A DNA stretch of 64,000 nt, taken from NCBI GenBank assembly GCA_029780695.1, contig JAKOYD010000130.1, forward strand, positions 29,071 to 93,070. The letters run 5' to 3'. Source of the stretch: Pseudomonadota bacterium. GTDB lineage: Bacteria > Pseudomonadota > Gammaproteobacteria > Burkholderiales > Burkholderiaceae_C. Position numbers and translations under genes: made by a program. The notes beneath the pieces are model-generated. The model was not told the DNA's origin, did no database searches, and saw nothing but the letters and a program-made list of their open reading frames with translations. Below, piece after piece: positions 49,025 to 57,946 of the stretch (position 1 is the stretch's first letter; every line of letters begins with the position of its first letter).

Positions 49025-49711
49025 TCAGAACGGCGCCGGGCTGTGCAGCGCCAGCGGCGCGCCCGTCACCGGGTGGGCCAGCCGCAGCGCGCAGGCATGC
49101 AGCATCAGCCGGGGCGCGCCGTCGGGCGGGCCGTACAGGGTGTCGCCGACGATGGGGTGGCCGATGGCCTGCAGGTGCACGCGCAATTGATGCGACCGGC
49201 CGGTCAATGGCGCCAGCGCCAGCCGCGTGGTGTTGCGCCCGGGGTCGTACGCCAGCGGACGCCAGCGCGTCAGGCTGGGTTTGCCGATCTGGTGATCGAC
49301 CTTGCTGCGCGGGCGGTTGGGCCAGTCGACGATCAGCGGCAAGTCGATTTCGGCCCAGCCGTCGGGCACGTGCGCCGCCGCGTCGAGCCGGCCATGCACC
49401 AGCGCTTCGTAGCGTTTGGCCACGCGGCGTTCGGCAAAGGCGGCGCTCAGCAGTCGCTGCGTGGCCAGTCCGCGCGCCAGCAGCAGCAGGCCGCTGGTGG
49501 CCTGGTCGAGCCGGTGCACCACCAGCGCGTCGGGCCAGCGGCGCTGGGCGCGGGCGCTCAGGCAGTCGGCGCGCTCGGGGCCGCGGCCGGGCACCGACAA
49601 CAGGCCGGCCGGTTTGACGAGGGCAATCAGGTGCGCGTCTTCGTGCAGCACGGCCAGCGCGTGGCCGTCCACGGCGGGTGCACCGGGCGGGGCCACCGGG
49701 CCGGTGCTCAC
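49025..49711 (-). CDS. RluA-family pseudouridine synthase
   Basis: A 228-residue RNA-modifying enzyme. HRLDQATSGLLLLAR contains the catalytic Asp (HRLDxxTSG), and PLTGRSHQLRVHLQAIGHPI is the second family motif. No S4 domain is present, so it is closest to the RluA/TruC-like single-domain group. It isomerises uridine in 23S rRNA or tRNA; the target cannot be told. It overlaps the upstream HugZ-like gene by 4 bases. Confidence 0.88.
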   Translation of the reverse strand: MSTGPVAPPGAPAVDGHALAVLHEDAHLIALVKPAGLLSVPGRGPERADCLSARAQRRWPDALVVHRLDQATSGLLLLARGLATQRLLSAAFAERRVAKRYEALVHGRLDAAAHVPDGWAEIDLPLIVDWPNRPRSKVDHQIGKPSLTRWRPLAYDPGRNTTRLALAPLTGRSHQLRVHLQAIGHPIVGDTLYGPPDGAPRLMLHACALRLAHPVTGAPLALHSPAPF

Positions 49712-50202
49712 GCGCCCAGCACCTGCGCCATTTCGTCGGCCGTCACGCTGCGCGCGCTGCCAAAGCCGGCGATCTGGCGCGCGCCAGTGACCTGGAGCGT
49801 GACGAAGCGGAAGTCGGGCAATTCGGTCATTGGCGCCACGTCGGCAAAGCGCCCCAGGTAGGCCGCGCGCGCCGAGGCCCAGGCCGCGGACCCCGGGGCG
49901 GGCGCGTCGGCCAGCGCCTGCAGCGTGGCGCGCGGCAGGTCATGCACCGGCGCGCCGGGCGCGTCGGCGCCGGTCACGAGCAGCGACACCTGGGGGTTGG
50001 CCTGCATGTGGTGGGTGTGCGCGGCCAGGCCGCTGACGTGCAGCACCAGCCGGCCGCTGGCGGTGTCGATGGCGTAGGGCACCATCGACACGAAGACACC
50101 GCCATGCGCGTCCACCGTGCCCAGCGCGCCAAGGCGGCGCGCGTGCAGCAACTCGCGCAGGCTGTGGCCCAGGCGGGGCAGGCGAGGGAGGCTCATGGTC
50201 AT
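49708..50202 (-). CDS. HugZ-like/pyridoxamine-phosphate-oxidase-fold protein
   Basis: A 164-residue split-barrel protein (LHARRLGALGTVDAHGGVFV; VLHVSGLAAHTHHMQANPQV) of the group that includes heme-degrading HugZ and FMN-binding PNPOx-like proteins. The His-rich LAAHTHHM is often found in HugZ-type heme utilisation proteins, but the C-terminal HugZ domain is absent. The start may be ATG 50202 or 50196. It is coupled to the pseudouridine synthase by a 4-base overlap. Its substrate is unknown. Confidence 0.7.
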   Translation of the reverse strand: MTMSLPRLPRLGHSLRELLHARRLGALGTVDAHGGVFVSMVPYAIDTASGRLVLHVSGLAAHTHHMQANPQVSLLVTGADAPGAPVHDLPRATLQALADAPAPGSAAWASARAAYLGRFADVAPMTELPDFRFVTLQVTGARQIAGFGSARSVTADEMAQVLGA

Positions 50203-50228
50203 CGAATCATCATTGAATAATGGCTTTG

Positions 50229-50276
50229 ACGCTGGCTGGATAAGGGCGAACAGCTATCAATATCATAGTTTTGAAG
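50229..50276. repeat. R4 repeat copy upstream of the HugZ-like gene
   Basis: The plus strand reads ACGCTGGCTGGATAAGGGCG, AACAGCTATCAATATCATAG, TTTTGAAGGC. It lies between the start of the HugZ-like gene (50202) and the stop of the tri-heme cytochrome (50314). Confidence 0.6.
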
Positions 50277-50313
50277 GCGGGCGGGCCGTCAACCCCTCTT
50301 GGCGCCAGGGTCG

Positions 50314-51603
50314 TCAGCGCAACCCGGTGCTGCTGGCTTGGCGCATCTGCAGCACGTCCAGCGGCGAGACCTCGGGCGCGCGGTTGCCCCAGGCGGTGCG
50401 GATGTGGCTGAGCACGCTGGCGATTTCGGCGTCGTTCAGTTCCAGGATGAAGGGCGGCATGCCGAACGGGCGCGGCCGGGTGGCGGTCGCGGGGCCAAAG
50501 CCGCCATGCAGCATGACCTGCAGCAAATTCTGTGTGTGCGACAGGGTCACCGCCCGGTTGCCGGCCAGCGGCGGATAGGCGCCGGGTACGCCTTCGCCCT
50601 GCTCACCATGGCAGGCGGCGCATTTCTGGCCGTACAGCTTTTCGCCGGCCGTGGCCAGGCGCGTGCGCGCGGGCGGCGCGGGCAGGGCGGTGCGCGGCGC
50701 GTCGTGTGGCGGCAGTGCCTTCAAATACGCGGCCACGTCGGCCAGGTCGGCGGCCGTCAGGTACTGCGTGCCTTGAAACACCACCTCGGCCATGGGCCCG
50801 CTGGCGACGCCGAGCCGCGACGCGCCGGATTGCAGCAGCCGGGCGATTTCAGCGTCTGGCCAGTCGCCCACGCCGGCTTCATGTGGTGCGACGAGCGACG
50901 GCGCGTACCAGCCCAGGCCGGGGATCGGGCCGCCGCTCAGGTCGCGCCAGTCGGCCCCGCCCAGCGCGTCGCGGCGGGCGTGGCAGGCCGAGCAGTGCGC
51001 CACGCCCTGCACCAGGTAGGCGCCACGCTTGACGCTGTCGCTGGCCGCCGCGTCGGCCGCCAGGCCACCGGGCCGAAAGTACAGCGCGCGCCAGACCGCC
51101 AGCGCCGCCTGCGTGCCGTACGGCCAGCGCAGCTCGTGCGCCGCCACGTGCTGGCGCTGCGGCGGCAAGCTGCTGAAATAGGCGAACAGCGCGTCGCTGT
51201 CGGCGCGCGTTAGCAGCGTGGTGTGGGTGTACGGGAACACCGGATTCAGCAGCCGCCCGTCGGCCGAACGCCCGTGGTGCAGCGCGCGCCAAAAGGCGGC
51301 GGCGCTCCAGTGGCCGATGCCGGTGTCGGCATCGGGCGTCAGATTGCTGGTGTAGACGGTGCCAAAGGGCGTGGCGATGGCGCGCCCACCGGCCGCTGCC
51401 ACGCCGCCGCGCGCGGTGTGGCAGGCCAGGCAGTTGCCCACGCGCGCCAGGTAGGCGCCGCGCTGCACGGTGGCGGCGTCGGTGCCGGGCGGCGCGCTGG
51501 CGCTGACGTCGACGCCGTCGTTGAAATTGAGATGCCACAGCGCCGCCGCGCCGACCAGCGTCAGCACCGCCAGGGCCAGCAGGGCGCGGCGCAGCACGGT
51601 CAT
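50314..51603 (-). CDS. Tri-heme cytochrome c, alcohol/gluconate dehydrogenase subunit-like
   Basis: A 429-residue membrane-anchored or secreted protein with a hydrophobic N-terminus (LLALAVLTLVGAAAL) and three CxxCH sites: CLACH (about 58), CSACH (about 206) and CAACH (about 333). FGTVYTSNLTPDADTGIGHW is diagnostic of the cytochrome subunit of membrane alcohol, aldehyde and gluconate dehydrogenases. No dehydrogenase subunit is next to it, so it may serve another donor. It overlaps the di-heme cytochrome gene by 4 bases. Confidence 0.85.
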   Translation of the reverse strand: MTVLRRALLALAVLTLVGAAALWHLNFNDGVDVSASAPPGTDAATVQRGAYLARVGNCLACHTARGGVAAAGGRAIATPFGTVYTSNLTPDADTGIGHWSAAAFWRALHHGRSADGRLLNPVFPYTHTTLLTRADSDALFAYFSSLPPQRQHVAAHELRWPYGTQAALAVWRALYFRPGGLAADAAASDSVKRGAYLVQGVAHCSACHARRDALGGADWRDLSGGPIPGLGWYAPSLVAPHEAGVGDWPDAEIARLLQSGASRLGVASGPMAEVVFQGTQYLTAADLADVAAYLKALPPHDAPRTALPAPPARTRLATAGEKLYGQKCAACHGEQGEGVPGAYPPLAGNRAVTLSHTQNLLQVMLHGGFGPATATRPRPFGMPPFILELNDAEIASVLSHIRTAWGNRAPEVSPLDVLQMRQASSTGLR

Positions 51604-52349
51604 GGGCGCCCCCGGGGGGTCAGCGGGGCGCCGCAGGCCAGGTCAATCGTGTCGGCGCGGCGCGCGGGGCGCTCGGGCGCGGGGCTGGCGTCGGCCGGCA
51701 CCGGCTGCAGGGCGAGCCAGCTGACCACGGCGTAGGCGTCGCGGTCGCTCAGGCGCTGCACCACGCTGGCCATGCAGTCGGGCGCGTGGGCGCGCCGCTG
51801 GCCGGTACGCCAGCCGCCCAATTGCGCCATCAGATAGTCCTGTGGCAGACCCAGCAGGCCGGGCACGTCGGGCAGGGCGCCGGTAAGGCGCTGGCCGTGG
51901 CATTGCGCGCAGGCCGGCAGGCGCCGGCCGGCATCGCCCTGCTGGGCCAGGGTGCGGCCACGCGCCAGCACGTCGGCGGGCGGCGGGCTGGCCGGCGGGG
52001 CGGGCGGCGGATAGGGCGCCTGCAGGCCGGCGAAGTGGCGCGCGATTTCCATCAGGTAGTCGTCGTTCAGCACGTCGACCATGCGCGTCATCAGCCCGTA
52101 ATGGCGCCGCCCGTCGCGAAAATTGATCAACTGGTGATACAGGTAGCCGGCCGGCTTGCCCGCCAGGCGCGGGTAATAACCGTCGGGACCGGCACGGCCC
52201 TGCTCGCCATGGCAGGCGATGCAGGCCAGCGTGCGCTGCGCCATGTCGTCCTGAAACGGCGCCGCACCCGCACCCGCCGCGCCCAGCAGCCACAGCACGC
52301 CGCACACAAGCAGCCTGACCGGGGCGCGCCACGCATCAAGCCATGGCAT
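51600..52349 (-). CDS. Di-heme c4-type cytochrome
   Basis: A 249-residue periplasmic cytochrome with a signal peptide (LLVCGVLWLLGAAGAGAA) and two heme sites, CIACHG at about 43 and CAQCHG at about 147. GYLYHQLINFRDGRRHYGLM and DYLMAQLGGWRTGQRRAH are the paired c4-type segments. It probably passes electrons to or from the tri-heme cytochrome encoded with a 4-base overlap downstream. The C-terminal 35 residues are low complexity. Confidence 0.82.
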   Translation of the reverse strand: MPWLDAWRAPVRLLVCGVLWLLGAAGAGAAPFQDDMAQRTLACIACHGEQGRAGPDGYYPRLAGKPAGYLYHQLINFRDGRRHYGLMTRMVDVLNDDYLMEIARHFAGLQAPYPPPAPPASPPPADVLARGRTLAQQGDAGRRLPACAQCHGQRLTGALPDVPGLLGLPQDYLMAQLGGWRTGQRRAHAPDCMASVVQRLSDRDAYAVVSWLALQPVPADASPAPERPARRADTIDLACGAPLTPRGRP

Positions 52350-52421
52350 CGCGCAGGCCCGCGGGGGTATTCGGGAAAGCGCGGCGCGGCCCCGCGCCCG
52401 CTGGGCGAGTCGCCGCCACGC

Positions 52422-53024
52422 TCATCGCACCAGAATCTCGACGCGGCGGTTGCGCGGCTCGGGCACTTCATCGTCGGTGGGCACCACGGGTTCGCGTTCG
52501 CCCCGGCCCACGGCGTCGACGCGGGCGGCGTCGAAGCCGCGCTCGACGAACAGCTGGCGCACCGCCTGGGCGCGCTGCAGCGAGAGCGTGTCGTTGGATT
52601 CGACCGAGCCGACGCGATCGGTGTGGCCGATGACGACGATTTCGCCGCCCGGCCGATCACCCGCGCGTGCCAGCACGTCTGACAGCTCTGCCGTGGATTC
52701 GGGCGTCAGCTGCGCGCCGCCCGGCATGAAGTACAGCGCAAAGCGCTGCGTCGGCGCGGGGCTGACCGCCAGCAGCTGACCGTAGCGCCGCTTGACCTCG
52801 GCCGCGTCGGTCCGCAACGGCTCGACCTGGCCCGGGCGACGCACTTGCGCGCTGTCGTAAGGCTGCGACAGCACCACCTGTGCCCCCTTGGACTGCACCG
52901 TGACGGCGGCCGCCGGCACGTCGGGCTGGGGCAGCAGCACCACCCGCGTGGCGGGCGCGCAGCCTGCCAACACCAGGGCCATGGCCGACGCCAGGGTGAA
53001 ACGATGCGCGCCCGCGGCGGTCAT
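52422..53024 (-). CDS. OmpA-domain outer membrane lipoprotein
   Basis: A 200-residue protein with a lipoprotein signal (LASAMALVLAGCAPA, lipobox LAGC) and a C-terminal OmpA/Pal peptidoglycan-binding domain (GEIVVIGHTDRVGSVESNDT; RAQAVRQLFVERGFDAARVD; EPRNRRVEILVR). It would tie the outer membrane to peptidoglycan. It overlaps the FecR-domain gene by 4 bases (ATGA), so the two form a pair. The middle segment is not recognised. Confidence 0.85.
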   Translation of the reverse strand: MTAAGAHRFTLASAMALVLAGCAPATRVVLLPQPDVPAAAVTVQSKGAQVVLSQPYDSAQVRRPGQVEPLRTDAAEVKRRYGQLLAVSPAPTQRFALYFMPGGAQLTPESTAELSDVLARAGDRPGGEIVVIGHTDRVGSVESNDTLSLQRAQAVRQLFVERGFDAARVDAVGRGEREPVVPTDDEVPEPRNRRVEILVR

Positions 53025-53500
53025 GGGTTTTCCTCGACGATGAAATCGGTGCCGCGCACGCCCACCACGGTGGTCGGCGTGGTCACCTTGACCTGCTCGG
53101 GCTTCAGCTTGGCGATCAGCCCGGTGGCCATGCGCAGGCTGCCGCGCAGCAAATCGACCAGCACGTGGCCTTCCTGCGTGGTGGAGTTGTAGCCGAACGA
53201 GGACAGATTGACCACGCTGTCCGGCCCGACCGACAGCACCGTGCCGTCGCGCAGGACGAGCGACGCGGCGCTCTTGAGGCCGGTCACCACGCGGTCGCCC
53301 GCGTACACCGGCCCGCTGGCGATGGCGGCGCTGCGCACGTCGCCGCGCACCACCGTCACTTCGCCCCGCACCGTCTTGAACGTGCCTTCGCGGCCGTCGC
53401 TGCCGGCGGACGCCGTGGGCGTCTGGGCCAGCGCCCAGGGCGCACCCCCCAGCCCCAGCGCAAATACAAGGCAAAAAATGATTCGGCTCAATGCGGGCAT
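53021..53500 (-). CDS. FecR-domain periplasmic protein
   Basis: A 159-residue secreted protein with a signal peptide (FCLVFALGLGGAPWALAQ) and a FecR domain (YAGDRVVTGLKSAASLVLRD; LVDLLRGSLRMATGLI; TPTTVVGVRGTDFIV). Stand-alone FecR proteins of this kind are often encoded beside OmpA-type or CHASE2 adenylate cyclase genes; here only the OmpA partner is present. The ATG at 53500 opens the signal peptide. Function is not known. Confidence 0.82.
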   Translation of the reverse strand: MPALSRIIFCLVFALGLGGAPWALAQTPTASAGSDGREGTFKTVRGEVTVVRGDVRSAAIASGPVYAGDRVVTGLKSAASLVLRDGTVLSVGPDSVVNLSSFGYNSTTQEGHVLVDLLRGSLRMATGLIAKLKPEQVKVTTPTTVVGVRGTDFIVEENP

Positions 53501-53611
53501 GGGTTCCTCTGTCGATGGGCGGGCGGCGCGCTGCGGGGGCGCACCATGTGTGATGCTAACGCAGTACAACCATCGGCCGGTTGACGCGGCGACAATGCCG
53601 GCTTTCCGCTT

Positions 53612-54682
53612 TTGCCGCCCACCACGTTGCCAACGCCCGCGCATCCCACCCTGGTTCTGGCGCCCATGGAGGGCCTGCTCGACCACGGCCTGCGCGCCAT
53701 CCTGACGCGCGTGGGCGGCATTGACCGCTGCGTGTCGGAATTCATCCGCATCACCGACCAGTTGCTGCCCGCGCGCAGCTTTACCCGCGTGGTGCCCGAA
53801 CTGCTGACCGGCAGCCGCACCGCCGCCGGCGTGCCGGTGCGGCCGCAGCTGCTGGGCAGCGACCCGACGTGCCTGGCCGAGAACGCCGCGCGCCTGGCCG
53901 AACTGCAGCCCGCCGGCATCGACCTGAACTTCGGCTGCCCGGCCAAGACCGTCAACCGCCACCGCGGCGGCGCCGTGCTGCTGCAGGAGCCGGAGCTGAT
54001 CCATGCCATCGTGGCCGCCGTGCGCCGCGCCGTGCCGCCGCACGTGGCCGTCTCCGCCAAGATGCGCCTGGGCTACGACGACGACGCGCGCCTGCTGGAC
54101 GTGGCGCACGCCATCGACAGCGCCGGCGCCAGCGAACTGGCGGTGCACGCGCGCACCAAGGCGCACGGCTACCGCCCGCCCGCGTATTGGGACGCGATTG
54201 CCCGCGTGCGCGAGGCGGTGCGCTTGCCGGTCATCGCCAATGGCGAGATCTGGAGCGTGGCCGACGCCGCGCGCTGTCGCGCCGTGACCGGCTGCGACCG
54301 CCTGATGCTGGGGCGCGGCATGGTGCGCAGCCCCGGCCTGGCGCTGGCCATCGGCGCCGCGAGCGGTCAGGGCGCACTGCGGCGCGACGTTTCGCCGGCG
54401 TCCTACAGCGGCGCCGCGGTGGCCGCCCTACCATGGCCGCGCCTGGTGCCGCTGCTGGCGGATTTCTGGGCCGATGTGTGCGGGCGGGTCGAACGGCGGC
54501 ACCGCGCCGGGCGCCTGAAGCAGTGGCTGAGCGCGCTGCGGGAGGCCTACCCTGAGGCGCAGCAGGCGTTCGACGCGCTGCGGCTGGTCAACGACCCGGC
54601 GGCCATCGATGCCTGGATGCTACAAATAACGGAGCTGTCTGCGCAGTACCAGTCGGCGCCAGAGCCCGAAATGTTTTCATAA
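53612..54682 (+). CDS. dusC: tRNA-dihydrouridine synthase (DusC type)
   Basis: A 356-residue FMN enzyme reducing uridine in tRNA. LVLAPMEGLLDHGLRAIL is the DusC-type N-terminus, DLNFGCPAKTVNRHRGGAVL includes the catalytic Cys in GCP, and VHARTKAHGY and LPVIANGEIW follow. There is no ATG before the conserved start, so a TTG at 53612 or 53627 must be used; both fit. The 3' end is followed by the DUF808 gene 33 bases on. Confidence 0.9.
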   Translation: MPPTTLPTPAHPTLVLAPMEGLLDHGLRAILTRVGGIDRCVSEFIRITDQLLPARSFTRVVPELLTGSRTAAGVPVRPQLLGSDPTCLAENAARLAELQPAGIDLNFGCPAKTVNRHRGGAVLLQEPELIHAIVAAVRRAVPPHVAVSAKMRLGYDDDARLLDVAHAIDSAGASELAVHARTKAHGYRPPAYWDAIARVREAVRLPVIANGEIWSVADAARCRAVTGCDRLMLGRGMVRSPGLALAIGAASGQGALRRDVSPASYSGAAVAALPWPRLVPLLADFWADVCGRVERRHRAGRLKQWLSALREAYPEAQQAFDALRLVNDPAAIDAWMLQITELSAQYQSAPEPEMFS

Positions 54683-54715
54683 ATGTGATCGCTTCGGCGA
54701 CTTGAAAGAACCCCT

Positions 54716-55687
54716 TTGGCCACCAGCCTGCTTGCCCTGCTCGACGACATCGCCACCGTGCTGGACGATGTCTCCGTCATGACCAAGGTCGCCGCGCGCA
54801 AGAGCGCCGCCATGGCCGACGACGTGGCCGTGCTGACCAAGGTGTCGGCGCAGAAAACCGCCGGCGTGCTGGGCGACGACCTGGCGTTGAACGCCCAGCA
54901 GGTGACGGGCGTCAGCGCCCACCGCGAGATTCCGGTGGTGTGGGCGGTGGCCAAGGGCTCGCTGCTGAACAAGGCCATCCTGGTGCCGGCGGCGCTGGCG
55001 ATCAGCGCCTTTGCGCCCTGGGCGGTGACGCCGCTGCTGATGGTGGGCGGAGCCTTTCTGTGCTTTGAAGGCTTTGAAAAGGTCGCGCACAAGGTGCTGC
55101 ACGGCGGCGAGCAGGAAGCCTCCAAGCTCGACCAGCTGAAGCAGGAGCTGGCGCAGCCCGACGTCGACCTGGCGGCGATGGAAAAGGACAAGATCAAGGG
55201 CGCCGTGCGCACCGACTTCATCCTGTCGGCGGAGATCATCGCCATCACGCTGGGCGCCGTCGCGCAGGCCGATTTCTGGACGCAGCTGGCGGTGCTGGTC
55301 GGCATCGCCGTGATCATGACGGTGGGTGTGTACGGCCTGGTCGGCGGCATCGTCAAGCTGGACGACCTGGGCCTGTGGCTCAGCCGCAAGGCGAGCAGCA
55401 CCGCGCAGGCCATCGGCCGCGGCATCCTGTGGCTGGCGCCGTGGCTGATGAAGTTCCTGTCGGTCGCCGGCACGGCGGCCATGTTTCTGGTGGGCGGCGG
55501 CATCATCGCGCACGGCATTGCGCCGCTGCATCACCTCATTCAGCAGTGGCGCGAAGCGGCGGGCGGCATGGGTTGGCTGGTGGAGCAGGCGGCCAACGCG
55601 GGCGTGGGCATCGTGACAGGCGCCGCCGTGGTGGCCGTGGTGACGCTGTTCAAGAAGCTGCGCGGGCAGCCCGCCTTGGCGCACTGA
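54716..55687 (+). CDS. DUF808 family membrane protein (YedI-like)
   Basis: A 323-residue inner-membrane protein. The N-terminal [20 protein letters not shown] is the family hallmark, followed by about six hydrophobic segments. [20 protein letters not shown] and [13 protein letters not shown] are also conserved. Its role is unknown. A TTG at 54716 is the likely start because no ATG lies near the conserved [12 protein letters not shown] hairpin with a short T run follows the stop. Confidence 0.85.
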   Translation: MATSLLALLDDIATVLDDVSVMTKVAARKSAAMADDVAVLTKVSAQKTAGVLGDDLALNAQQVTGVSAHREIPVVWAVAKGSLLNKAILVPAALAISAFAPWAVTPLLMVGGAFLCFEGFEKVAHKVLHGGEQEASKLDQLKQELAQPDVDLAAMEKDKIKGAVRTDFILSAEIIAITLGAVAQADFWTQLAVLVGIAVIMTVGVYGLVGGIVKLDDLGLWLSRKASSTAQAIGRGILWLAPWLMKFLSVAGTAAMFLVGGGIIAHGIAPLHHLIQQWREAAGGMGWLVEQAANAGVGIVTGAAVVAVVTLFKKLRGQPALAH

Positions 55688-55695
55688 GCGAGGCA

Positions 55696-55719
55696 GCCGC
55701 CGCGCGGGGCGGCATTTTC
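55696..55719 (+). terminator. Terminator-like hairpin after the DUF808 gene
   Basis: GCCGCC (55696-55701) pairs with GGCGGC (55708-55713), followed by ATTTTC. The stem is short and the T run interrupted, so strength is uncertain. Confidence 0.5.
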
Positions 55720-55875
55720 AGGTCAGGCTGCCCCGGATTTTCTCGTCTACGAGTGCGATTTTTCGGCCATTTTCAAACGCATTCGCCCGTGCCGATTTTT
55801 TGTATTTTGGCGTTTCTGGCTGTGAAAAAATGGAAGGGCTTGAAATGTGATGCCGAGTTATGCTATGTTAAAGGC

Positions 55876-56163
55876 ATGACTTACGCAACCAAAGGAAATA
55901 TCAGCACCCCCGAATGGGCCAATGATGACGGCGACTCGATTCTCATGCAGGATTCGAGCTACCATACCCCGTGCTGGCGGCACTGGGTGAACCGCCAAAG
56001 AACGTCGGGCATGCGCGACATGACCTGGGACGAACTGCATGACCGCTGGACAGAGGCCTTCGGCGCCGTCGAAATGCGCGCCCCTCGCAATACCAGCGTC
56101 ACTGAAATCGAACGGATTTTGCACCGGCCCGCGCGCGCGGCGCCGGTCAGTCGAGCGCACTGA
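55876..56163 (+). CDS. Hypothetical protein, 95 residues
   Basis: Not recognised. The frame codes for a soluble, acidic-then-basic protein (MTYATKGNISTPEWANDDGD start; WRHWVNRQRTSGMRDMTWDE middle), rich in Trp and Arg. It lies in a lower-GC patch (55740-55900), and a TTGAAA...TATGTT pair about 35-10 bases upstream is a possible promoter. The gap 55688-55875 holds only the terminator-like hairpin. Whether it is translated is uncertain. Confidence 0.4.
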   Translation: MTYATKGNISTPEWANDDGDSILMQDSSYHTPCWRHWVNRQRTSGMRDMTWDELHDRWTEAFGAVEMRAPRNTSVTEIERILHRPARAAPVSRAH

Positions 56164-56301
56164 TTTCGGCCACCCGGCTGGTTTCTGCAGTCGGGCGAAT
56201 TCGCTGGTATTATTTTCTGACTGCTGAAACTCAGCGGGAGACCCAAGCCCGCGATTTTTTTCGGGCGGCGATAAAAATGCCGACCGAAAATCACGGTGCG
56301 C

Positions 56302-57867
56302 TCAATCGACGCCCGCCGCCACACCCACCGTCTTGCGCAATTCGCGCTTGAGCAATTTTCCGCTCGGATTTTTCGGCAGCGCCTCGACGAACACCACGCG
56401 TTTCGGGCTCTTGAAGTGCGCCATGTGCGCGTTGCAGTGGTCGATGACGGCCTGCGCGGTCAGGTCCTGGCCCTGCTTGACCACGATCACCGCCGTCACG
56501 GCCTCGATCCACTTCGGGTCGGGCAGGCCGATGACGGCGACTTCGCTCACCTGTGGCAGGCGGTAGATCATCTCCTCAACCTCGCGGCTGGCGACGTTTT
56601 CGCCGCCGGACTTGATCATGTCCTTCTTGCGGTCGACCACGCTGATGTAGCCCTCGTCGTCGATGGTGCCCAGATCGCCCGAGTGGAACCAGTCGCCGCT
56701 GAAGGCCGCCGCCGTGCGCTCGGGGTCGTTGAAGTAGCCCAGCATCAGGTGCGGCGAGCGGTGCACGATTTCGCCGACCTCGCCCACGGCCACGTCCTGC
56801 ATGTCGTCATTGACCACCCGCGTTTCCACGTTCAGCACCGCGCGGCCGGCCGAGCCGGGCTTGCGCAGCTGGTCCTGCGGGCCGAGCATCGTCGCCAGCG
56901 GCGCGATTTCGGTCTGGCCGTACAGGTTCCACAGCTGCACCTTGGGCAGGCGGCGCGCGATTTCCTTCATCACCTCCACCGGCATGATCGACGCGCCGTA
57001 GTAGCCCTTGGCCAGCTGGCTCAGATCGGTCTGGTCGAACAGCGGCGAGCGCAGCAGCGCGATCCACACCGTGGGCGGGGCGAAGAAGCTGGTGATGCCG
57101 TGCGCGGCCATCAGGGCCAGCAGGTTGTCGGGCGTGGGCTGGCTGGTGATGTAGTTGGTCGAGCCGACGTAGATGGCCGGGCCAAAGAACACATCGAGCT
57201 GCGCGCAGTGGTACAGCGGCAGCGCGTGCAGGGCGACGTCGGCTTCGGCCACCTCGGCGTTGATGCAGCAGCTGACGTACTGCCACAGCACGGCGTCGTG
57301 CGTCAGCATCGCGCCCTTGGGCGAGCTTTCGGTGCCGCTGGTGTAGACGATCTGCAGCAGGTCGGTGCTTTGCAGCGGCGTGTCGGGCAGCGGCGCACTG
57401 CACGCGGCCAGGTCGTGAAAGCTGACCATGCCATCGGCCGGCTCGCCGGGGGCTTCGCCGGGCAGCCAGATGAAGTCCGTCACTTCGGTTTCGATAGCGG
57501 CCGCCGCCCGCGCCAAGGGCGCCAGGCCCGAATCGGTGGCCAATGTCCGGGCGCCGGCGTGGCGCAGGATGTAGGCGACTTCTTCTGCTTTCAGCATGAA
57601 GTTGATCGGCACCAGCACCGCGCCCAGCCGCGCCAGCGCAAAGCGCAGCGCGGCAAAGCCGTGCGAATTGCGCGCCAGCACGGCCACCTTGTCGCCGCAG
57701 CGGATGCCGCGCTGCGCCAGCCCGGCGGCCAGGCGCGACACCAGCGCGTCGAATTCGGCATAGGTCCAGCGCGTGTCGCCGCAGGCAATGGCCAGCTTGT
57801 CGGGCAGGCGGACGGCGGTTCGGCGCAGGATGTCGCCCACGGTCTGGCGGCGGATGGCGGGGTTCAT
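56302..57867 (-). CDS. AMP-forming acyl-CoA synthetase
   Basis: A 521-residue member of the ANL superfamily. IVYTSGTESSPKGAMLTHDA is the phosphate-binding motif, NLYGQTEIAPL and HSGDLGTIDDEGYISVVDRK the adenylate-binding ones, and GKLLKRELR gives the catalytic Lys near the end. It activates a fatty or aromatic acid to acyl-CoA in the cytoplasm. It stands alone on the minus strand; chain length or substrate cannot be fixed from sequence. Confidence 0.88.
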   Translation of the reverse strand: MNPAIRRQTVGDILRRTAVRLPDKLAIACGDTRWTYAEFDALVSRLAAGLAQRGIRCGDKVAVLARNSHGFAALRFALARLGAVLVPINFMLKAEEVAYILRHAGARTLATDSGLAPLARAAAAIETEVTDFIWLPGEAPGEPADGMVSFHDLAACSAPLPDTPLQSTDLLQIVYTSGTESSPKGAMLTHDAVLWQYVSCCINAEVAEADVALHALPLYHCAQLDVFFGPAIYVGSTNYITSQPTPDNLLALMAAHGITSFFAPPTVWIALLRSPLFDQTDLSQLAKGYYGASIMPVEVMKEIARRLPKVQLWNLYGQTEIAPLATMLGPQDQLRKPGSAGRAVLNVETRVVNDDMQDVAVGEVGEIVHRSPHLMLGYFNDPERTAAAFSGDWFHSGDLGTIDDEGYISVVDRKKDMIKSGGENVASREVEEMIYRLPQVSEVAVIGLPDPKWIEAVTAVIVVKQGQDLTAQAVIDHCNAHMAHFKSPKRVVFVEALPKNPSGKLLKRELRKTVGVAAGVD

Positions 57868-57899
57868 GGCGGGGTCTCCGGGATTTGGGGTGAATCAGG

Positions 57900-57946
57900 C
57901 TTCTGGCGCTTTTCACGCCTCGATTTGCAGCTATTGTTTTTGAAGC
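57900..57946. repeat. R4 repeat copy carrying the methyltransferase stop codon
   Basis: The plus strand reads CTTCTGGCGCTTTTCACGCC, TCGATTTGCAGCTATTGTTT, TTGAAGC. On the minus strand the CAATAG at 57931-57936 is the last codon and stop of the methyltransferase, with VNLLQKQ coded from the repeat edge. Confidence 0.65.

Noticed and set aside
56247..56266. GCCCG-CGATTTTTTT-CGGGC as a terminator of the acyl-CoA synthetase
   Set aside because: The T run is in the loop rather than after the stem, and the stem is only 5 bases.
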